Positions 54,701 to 61,390 of a stretch of DNA of 64,000 nt are shown piece by piece. The notes below the pieces were generated by a model, which ran no database searches, was not told where the DNA came from, and saw only the letters and a program-made list of their open reading frames with translations. Within the stretch, counting starts at the first letter, position 1. Each line of letters begins with the position of its first letter. Position numbers and translations under genes: made by a program. Origin of the DNA: Drosophila persimilis (taxonomy: Eukaryota > Arthropoda > Insecta > Diptera > Drosophilidae); contig NW_020825289.1 of the NCBI RefSeq assembly GCF_003286085.1, positions 8,184,001 through 8,248,000 of the forward strand. The letters run 5' to 3'.

Positions 54701-56165
54701 GTGCTGATCGGCTACAGGCGACCCCTAATTGAATCTGTGACGAACATGCCCCCCGATCAGTATCCCGAGTTCAAGGAATCCGTGCATATCTGGTTCTATC
54801 TCACCATCGAGCCGAACCGCTGCGACCTGCCGCCGCTACCCACGAATGTCCTGGCGTGTGCCGAGACGGTGCAGCTGCAGGCATACCTCAATGAGCGCCG
54901 CATGGAGCTGCAACAGCTGCTGCCCCAGCCGCAGCGCTATGTGGAGCCTCTGGTCTGCACGGCCTTGGGCAAGCGGGTTTGTGTGACGCGACTGCTGGAG
55001 CAGGTGCCATTGCCAGGAGTGCTGGCCTCCAGCAAGAGTGCCCTGGAGAGTGCCTGTCGTTTTGTGTCATTGTTGTGCCAACTGCGCAGCTATGATCCCT
55101 GCATGGGCTTTCGTGGGGTCTGGCTAGACAACCAGACGCTGCTGGACAGCACTTGGTGCTCTGTCAAGGATCAGGGGGTCCTGCTCTGCAACTATATGCT
55201 GGGCCTGGGGCTCGAGTGCTGGCTGGTCTTGGGCCATTCCTGTCCGTATGGGGAGTGCTGTTATGTGCTCTTTCGCCAGCCGGATACGGCCGAGCTCGTG
55301 TTCGTGGATCCTGCCAGCGGCAGGCACTATCAGCTGCAGGATGTCTACTGTCCGCTGAGGCGCGTCTACTGCGTGGTGGGGAAGCAGAACGTAAGTCAAA
55401 GAACTACCTAAAACCTGCCCCCAATCTATGATTGCCTTATTGCAGATGTACTTCAACATACAGACAGAGACACGCGTCAGCATGACCCACTTCAATCTGC
55501 AGGATGCCGCCTGCTGGTTTCCGCTCTTCAACCGCTCATCAAATCAATCCGCTCCCGAGGGGGGTGTCCAGGAGCTGGACTATGCCTACAAGAAGAGCTT
55601 TGAGCTGAGCCAGCTGCAGAAAAACATTGAACGTAAGATCATGAAGAAGATCAGTGCCTGGCGCACCACACGGAAGACCAACTTTAATCGGTGGGTATAA
55701 CCATTGTGTCGGATCAGACGAGACCTCATTCAAGTGATTCTTCCTGCAGGGCTTTTCTACCGCACCTACAGCAGATACTCAGCGACATGGAAAGTCTGGC
55801 CACCTTCTCCCGGGCTCGCTACGAGAAGAACGCCTACAGCGAGCAGCTGGAGCGCGTGTTTCCCAACTACATGGTACGTAAATATCAGCCATTCCCTACC
55901 ATCCCCGCCCATCGTCCCATCAATCATTATCAAAGATTAACTTGATTTGTGTCCTCAGCTGCACGGCTTCACCCTAAACTTTCCGTACACCAACCTGGCG
56001 GCCGTATCTGACCGCATCCGCACCACCTGCATCCACTACAACAACAGTCCAACGGTGGAGTTCTGCGTGGCGGTACATCTTAAAGCGTACGCAAACGATG
56101 TGATATCTGTGTGGGTGTTCCTGCTAGCCGTAGTCCCACTGGATGTGAATCAGAGGGGACAATGA
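51794..56165 (+). CDS. Cc2d2a: CC2D2A homologue, ciliary transition-zone protein
   Basis: Six exons: 51794-54260, 54332-54615, 54668-55390, 55446-55690, 55750-55873 and 55959-56165, giving 1349 aa. A basic, then acidic N-terminus is followed by the CC2D2A N-terminal C2-like region (YFLKLYLDELYVGQTRTYRL), a coiled region rich in Arg/Glu/Gln (residues ~250-380), a classical C2 domain around residue 820-940 (VRPFVSLSYGQRLSRSRSAE, then SNPTWNEELQLQL) and a C-terminal transglutaminase-like region (DQGVLLCNYMLGLGLECWLV, then CYVLFRQPDTAELVFVDPAS). Vertebrate CC2D2A is about 1600 aa, mutated in Joubert and Meckel syndromes, and belongs to the MKS module that gates the cilium. In flies cilia are limited to sensory neurons and sperm. 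An X-box precedes it, as expected for an RFX target. Confidence 0.92.
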
Positions 56166-56456
56166 ATGGGTGCACCCCCCATCTGGGGGCGGGTTCCCTT
56201 CGATCCCGATAAGCAATGACATTTTACAAATTCATGCGGAATCATACGAAATGATTTTTATCAGCGATTTCACCTGAAAACCATTTAATTTGGTTTACAA
56301 CCCATAGGCGTATACATTCTATGTACAAATATATACAAATATAATGATAAGCAATGAATGAGGTGAGGTCGGCGCCGGTAGCTTGTACCGCGTTTAGTTC
56401 ACCGCGCACTCTGGGACCGTCGAGACCTTTCGCACAGAAGAACAACGCACCAAAGC
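56166..56456. other. Short intergenic, CC2D2A to SPT small subunit
   Basis: 291 bp containing the CC2D2A 3' UTR and the promoter of the next gene. No TATA box or further feature seen. Confidence 0.5.
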
Positions 56457-57030
56457 ATGTTCCAGAAACTGGCCGAGGAATACGAAAAATTTAAGCGCTA
56501 TGTGAAATGGCTGTACGTCCTCTACGAGCTTAATACACAGATCGCCATCTGTGAGCCCTGGGAGAAAGTGTTTTGTCGTAAGTACATATACCATCCCATC
56601 CCACCCCGCAACAGCCCCAGACACATTAGCGATTATCAGTTGTACACTGGGCGTACTGTTTCCATGTTTTGTAAAGACAATAATAGTCTTTACTCATCGA
56701 TATCTTATCTATACCGGTCACTCTTAGTCACAGAACGAACCGAAACATACGACCTGAGTGCGCCTGTTCTGCCCATGCTGTCTATGGTCTATGCCTATAG
56801 TTCTATTATTTCTTAAAATTTCCACTTTTTTTTCACATTTTGTTTCAGACGTACTCCTTGGCAGCTGTCTGTCCCTCATCCTGTACGCCTCATACGCCTT
56901 TGTGCCGGGATATTGTCTCACGCTTGTTAAGCTTCTGTGGCCAGCCTCTGACGTACTAAGCCCCACCAATGCGTGCAATATAAATGCCGATGTCATGTGT
57001 GGCAACGAAAGTGAGCCATTTCTAACCTAA
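56457..57030 (+). CDS. Serine palmitoyltransferase small subunit (SPTSS)
   Basis: Two exons, 56457-56577 and 56849-57030, give 100 aa. A charged N-terminus (MFQKLAEEYEKFKRYVKWLY) leads into the family signature CEPWEK (EPWER in mammals), flanked by two hydrophobic helices (WLYVLYELNTQIAIC and VLLGSCLSLILYASYAFVPGY). Mammalian SPTSSA/B are about 71-76 aa, so this one has an extra C-terminal tail (SDVLSPTNACNINADVMCGN). The subunit activates the SPTLC1/2 heterodimer in the ER membrane and shapes acyl-CoA choice, the first step of sphingolipid synthesis. The fly small subunit is, from memory, the gene ghiberti, needed for meiotic cytokinesis; I cannot confirm this is it. Confidence 0.8.
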
Positions 57031-57219
57031 TCTTAGAATAGATTATCTTTAATAATAAATTATTTCAAACGTAACGACTATGACGTTTTTTCTGGTTCGG
57101 TGATATAGCAGGCAGCCTTCTACACATACTAGAACCAACCATTGTGAACCAACCAATGTTGTTAATATTAATAGATAGTATATACTAGACATGATATGAT
57201 ATAAATAAATAAGTTAAAT

Positions 57220-57375
57220 ACTTAAAACAAGCTAGTCGAGTAGAAAATATGTTCACTAATCGGATAAAATTATGTGGGCATGGCTAAATGTTCTATACAG
57301 CTAGTAATATTCCACGGAATATCAAAAACGAGAAATATGTATAGTATAACTCGAATTCGTCAGTATATTTAAATG
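57220..57375 (+). repeat. Promoter-proximal dispersed repeat, copy B
   Basis: Shares TTCTATACAGCTAGTAATAT, TCCACGGAATATC, CAAAAACGAG and TTCGTCAGTATATTT with copies A and C. GTCAGTATATTT at 57359-57370 is an exact KTYRGTATWTTT match, 176 nt before the cyp33 ATG and in the gene's orientation. Outside the shared blocks the copies have diverged. Confidence 0.75.
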
Positions 57376-57437
57376 ATTTTTAAATGAGACGATATGTGGC
57401 GATAGTGGCGCCACTCGAAAGTTTTGAAGAGAAGGAT

Positions 57438-57478
57438 TCAAACCATCGATACTATCGATAGTGCCATCGATGGTTTGA
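57438..57478. promoter_or_regulatory. Palindromic triple ATCGAT (DRE) cluster before cyp33
   Basis: A 13-bp perfect inverted repeat (TCAAACCATCGAT at 57438-57450, ATCGATGGTTTGA at 57466-57478) flanks a perfect DRE, TATCGATA at 57453-57460. DRE elements bind DREF/BEAF-32 at housekeeping promoters. It lies 68 bp before the cyp33 start codon. Confidence 0.7.
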
Positions 57479-57545
57479 CACCTCTACGATAAAACCACCT
57501 CCAGTTTGTTTTGGTTTTAAAGATTTTTTTAAAAAATTTGTAAAG

Positions 57546-58633
57546 ATGTCAAACGACAAACGCACTGTTTATGTGGGAGGCCTGGCTGATGAGGTGACAG
57601 AGAGACTACTCAACAATGCCTTTATTCCTTTCGGAGACATTGCGGACATACAAATGCCAGTGGACTACGAGTCGCAGCGACACCGGGGCTTTGCCTTCAT
57701 AGAATATGAACAGGCGGAAGATGCGGCTTCGGCCATCGACAACATGGTAGGTTTCACCAGCGAATTAATGCTCAAAACAAAAGACTAATAACCATATCCA
57801 AAGAACGATTCGGAGCTCTGCGGCCGAACTATTCGCGTCAATTTGGCCAAACCGGTGCGTGTAAAGGAGGACAGCTTCAAGCCTGTCTGGGCGGATGACG
57901 ACTGGCTGCAGAAGCACGCCGGCGCCACCTTAGAACCCGCAGAAGCAGGCGAAGCAGAGAAGGAACCAGTGGAGGCGCCATCCACAGGCCCAGCAGTCAT
58001 TGAGAAGGCAGAGAAGCGCAATCCACAAGTATTCTTTGACATTCGCATTGGAGGCAATGATGCTGGACGTGTTGTGATGCTTTTGAGAGCCGACGTGGTG
58101 CCCAAGACCGCGGAAAATTTCCGCCAGCTGTGCACTCATGAGCAGGGCTTTGGCTACAAAGGTTCCACCTTCCACCGCGTGATTCCAGAATTTGTAAGAG
58201 ATTGGATTTTTAGAGATGTTTTGTTTCGTGTCGTTCACATCCATTTTACTCACTTTAGATGTGCCAAGGAGGAGACTTCACAAACAACAACGGGACTGGC
58301 GGCAAGTCCATCTATGGGAAAAAGTTCAACGACGAAAACTTCAATCTGAAACACAATAGTTTCGGCACCCTATCCATGGCCAATTCGGGCACCAACACAA
58401 ATGGCTCACAGTTTTTTATATGCACCACAAAGTAAGTTGAAGCCTGACTAAGAAATGAATTGAATTTAATCATCAATGTATCCAATAGAACCGATTGGCT
58501 GGACAACAAGCATGTGGTGTTTGGGCATGTCATCAGCGGAGCCGATGTAGTTCGGAAAATGGAACGCTGTGGCTCGAAAACAGGCACTCCAACGCAAAAG
58601 ATCATCATCTATGCCTGCGGAGAATTGAAGTGA
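57546..58633 (+). CDS. cyp33: Cyclophilin-33 (PPIE), RRM plus peptidyl-prolyl isomerase
   Basis: Four exons, 57546-57746, 57804-58193, 58259-58431 and 58489-58633, give 302 aa. An RRM fills residues 6-80 ([20 protein letters not shown] with RNP1 [12 protein letters not shown]), then a spacer with Pro/Ala/Glu, then a cyclophilin domain (about 140-300) with the catalytic residues visible: [15 protein letters not shown] (Arg, Phe, Gln), [10 protein letters not shown] and [16 protein letters not shown] is a spliceosomal cyclophilin and, via its RRM, regulates the MLL/Trx PHD finger. Human PPIE is 301 aa, so this is full length. It converges on RpL18A, 154 bp away. Confidence 0.95.
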
Positions 58634-58660
58634 TGTCGAATTAAGGAACGCGAACAGCTC

Positions 58661-58717
58661 AATAAAGAAACTCTTTTTGTATAAATGTATTTTACTCTTC
58701 AACGTTCTCATTTTATT
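58661..58717. terminator. Back-to-back polyadenylation signals of cyp33 and RpL18A
   Basis: AATAAA on the plus strand at 58661-58666 serves cyp33, and AATAAA on the minus strand (TTTATT at 58712-58717) serves RpL18A. Predicted cleavage points nearly touch without much overlap. Confidence 0.65.
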
Positions 58718-58787
58718 GAAAAAAACCACTAAGTCAATTTTAGGAGCACACGCAGTGGGCTCCATTCGGCTGGGGATATCCTCCGTT

Positions 58788-59752
58788 TTACTGGAAGTAA
58801 GTCCTTGGCTTTCTGAACGAGAACAGCTTCCTGTTGCCCTTGTGATGGACACGCTGTACCAGTGGGAACTTGATCTTGGAATCGTGGAACTGCTTGACGT
58901 GCACACGGCGCGTCTTGGCGGCAGCGATCGACTCCACCTTGATGATCTGGATGGAGTGAGCACGAGCACGATGACGGGCACCCATGTCGCGGTAGCACTG
59001 AGTTACGGCACCGCCAACAGTCAGGTCACGGTACTCGCGGTACATGTTGTGTGTGCCCGAACGGGAATCGTAGCGCAGCCAGATGCCGAAGTTCTTGATC
59101 TTAATGGGCGAGGTCTCGTACACCTGCTTGATGGACACAATTTCGCCGGTGGTCTTCTTGAACTTCTTCAGCTGACGCAAAAAGTACCAAAAGCGGGATT
59201 TGGCGACAATGTTGTCGGGAGCGAAGATGCGCATCTTGTAGAGAGGCGTCTGGGGCTCCTTCTCGCTGGGCAGCTTGCGGCCCACGACCTCGTATTCCTT
59301 CAGCTGAAAAAGGCAATCGTTTTAATGAATTCGTTCGTTGTAAACAAATGCGGCGACAGGCAGGGAAACACACGCACACACACACGCGCGCATGGCACGC
59401 ACACTTTGGAGGTTATGTTCTGTGGTTTGGAAAAACAACATATTTTCCATGAATTTATTAAATATGATGCCACTATAGAGATGCGCTTTTCACATCATCT
59501 TTAAGAATCTCTTGACAGCATTGTCGTTTATTTTATATGGCGCTTGTAGCAGACACATTCATTCTGCCAACGATGTCCACGACACTCCATTTATTTGTCG
59601 GGTTTTTACAAATAAATTGCCCATTTCCACACATTCCCACGATCATGTCAGATGCTCGGTGAGTTTGCCTTCCTGTTGCACACATTTCTACCGCAAATGT
59701 TCTCAATTTTTGGGTTTATTTCATTAATACTAACCAATCCCTTGGCTCTCAT
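58788..59752 (-). CDS. RpL18A: Ribosomal protein L18a (eL20)
   Basis: Two exons: a mini-exon of 18 nt (59752-59735, encoding MRAKGL) and 59303-58788, joined over a 431-nt intron to give 177 aa, the standard length. The sequence is plainly eL20: [20 protein letters not shown], then [20 protein letters not shown], and [20 protein letters not shown]. It is a component of the large ribosomal subunit. Splitting after the first few codons is common in ribosomal protein genes. A pyrimidine tract (TOP) lies about 20-35 nt before the ATG and a DRE further upstream. I looked for a snoRNA in the intron and saw none that I could support. Confidence 0.97.
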
Positions 59753-59768
59753 GTTGGACGTTCACGCG

Positions 59769-59786
59769 AAAAGGAAACGGAAAGAG
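59769..59786 (-). promoter_or_regulatory. 5' TOP / TCT promoter tract of RpL18A
   Basis: On the minus strand CTCTTTCCGTTTCCTTTT ends 17 nt before the start codon. Ribosomal protein genes in flies start in such polypyrimidine TCT initiators, and the mRNA then carries a 5' TOP that places translation under TOR control. Confidence 0.7.
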
Positions 59787-59835
59787 CTTGTCAAATCGCA
59801 ATCACACTGAACCATAAGTCAGGGCTGGCAAAGAC

Positions 59836-59843
59836 TATCGATA
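59836..59843. promoter_or_regulatory. DRE site between RpL18A and the zinc-finger gene
   Basis: TATCGATA, a perfect DREF site, about 85 bp upstream of the RpL18A ATG. A second, GCTATCGATA, is at 59992-60001. Confidence 0.6.
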
Positions 59844-61390
59844 GATCTATTCGCAAATAAACAATTCATAAAATCGCCCAATCAAAGGCATTAACGTGAA
59901 AACTATGCTGTACCTTGGTATTAATATTGTCACTTATATATTAAAATCAAGCTGCAACAAAGATTTGATATACCATTCGAATGATTAGTAGCTATCGATA
60001 TTTTACCACTGAACTTTTTCTAGGGTCGCATTTTGGACAGTCACCCCAGGGCCCAGAGCTATCAAATCAATGTCCATCGCTAGCTTCTGCGCGTGTTTCA
60101 ATGGCTGTAAAAGCAAAAAAATATTGCTAAAAATTATTTTCCACAAGCAGTTTAAGGGACTTAGCTAATAATTATATTGTATACACACCTAATTTACAGT
60201 TCAAAAATCTTTGCATGTAATTACAAATAGAAAAGTGCGTAGAAAAAAGTGGTCAGAGTAAAAAATGCAAAGCGTGGACGACGACGTGCAAAAAGAGGAA
60301 AATTTTATACCTAGAATTCGAGACGCGCAAAAAAACAGAAAATCGACTATTTCCTGGTCGCCGGGACTGAGCTAAGGAATTGCGCGATATTGTGAAATTT
60401 GTGAGTCTCTTTCGGGACTCCCAGTGTTTAAATTAATAATAAAAATAAAGCATAAATTGTATAAGCGAACTGTCTGGGGTTGATGGTAGAGCGCTGAGAG
60501 GGGTAGGCGAGTCTCGTTCTTGCTCAGTTTCAGCCCATCCGCTGTCCGCTGGGCAAATCTCTCGGTCTCGGTCGCTCTTTCAGTTCTGCCCCGAACTTCC
60601 GTGACATCGGTTGTTGTTTTCTCCTTTCTTGTTTTCGCGCGTAAAATTTGTTCCTTCGTTTCCCACCCTCGCCGCCTGCTACAATTTGTGGGAAATTTTG
60701 GTACCTAAGCCATAACAGGAACTGCAACAACAACAACGCCAACCGCGCAAAGCAGGTAAATAAACGTGCACAATTGTGGTACATGTGATTATAGAGTATC
60801 ATTCCAAGAATATGTTAAGTAAATTCATTTATTTTTAGCCATTAGTTGCTCTCGCGCGTTTGCTTTTTTGCTCCATTTATTTTGGTATTTTCAATTATTT
60901 GGCCAGGGCTGCATACACCATGACCGGTAATTTGTATTTGTTCTGATTCAGTGTTTATGCACACGCTTCTGATATCGTGATATGCAAATAAGTACTTACT
61001 GAATAATGCATTTGTGTGCAGCAAATTTCCTTGGGTATATATATGTATATATATTTATACCACTGTATAGCACAATTATCGCTGAACAAACATATTGCAA
61101 GAATATAACGCGCATAAACGTGATGTTTTTCTTTGGTTTCTTCTTTGTGTGTGACTTGGCCACCGCCAAACCTAATGCATATTTCATTAAAATGATTTGG
61201 TGTTGTTACGCTTTCAGCTGCGTAGGAGACGGATGCGAAAGAACAAAGCGCGGACCGGAACGCAATCGAAAAACGGAATGCAAAGGTAATGCAAATAATC
61301 ACATTTTTGTCCAGGAAAACTCGATTGATTAACGATTTAATTTTGTTTTGTGTGTTCCTTGCCGTGTGACAGCGCATAAATGCAGAAACG
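59844..61390 (+). other. 5' leader exons and first introns of the zinc-finger gene
   Basis: Inferred noncoding exon 1 ends at the donor AGCAG|GTAAAT (60755/60756). A small exon 61218-61285 is bounded by CTTTCAG| and AAAG|GTAATG. The coding exon begins after the acceptor GTGTGACAG| at 61372. A second uORF of 18 codons starts in the small exon (ATG near 61233), crosses the splice junction and ends TAA at 61378-61380, just before the main ATG. Transcription presumably starts near 60,200-60,260; not shown. Confidence 0.45.
60265..60375 (+). CDS. Upstream ORF, 36 codons, 5' leader of the zinc-finger gene
   Basis: ATG at 60265 opens 36 codons with TAA at 60373-60375. The peptide starts MQSVDDDVQKEENFIPRIRD and continues with a basic Trp-containing end. 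It lies in what I infer to be the first, otherwise noncoding exon of the zinc-finger gene. It may be a regulatory uORF or a translated micropeptide; chance cannot be excluded. Confidence 0.3.
   Translation: MQSVDDDVQKEENFIPRIRDAQKNRKSTISWSPGLS

Noticed and set aside
58677..59504. 275-codon plus ORF
   Set aside because: Antisense to RpL18A, whose protein is unmistakable.
59304..59734. Box C/D snoRNA in the RpL18A intron
   Set aside because: One GATGATG-like box was seen but no D box at a proper distance and no terminal stem.
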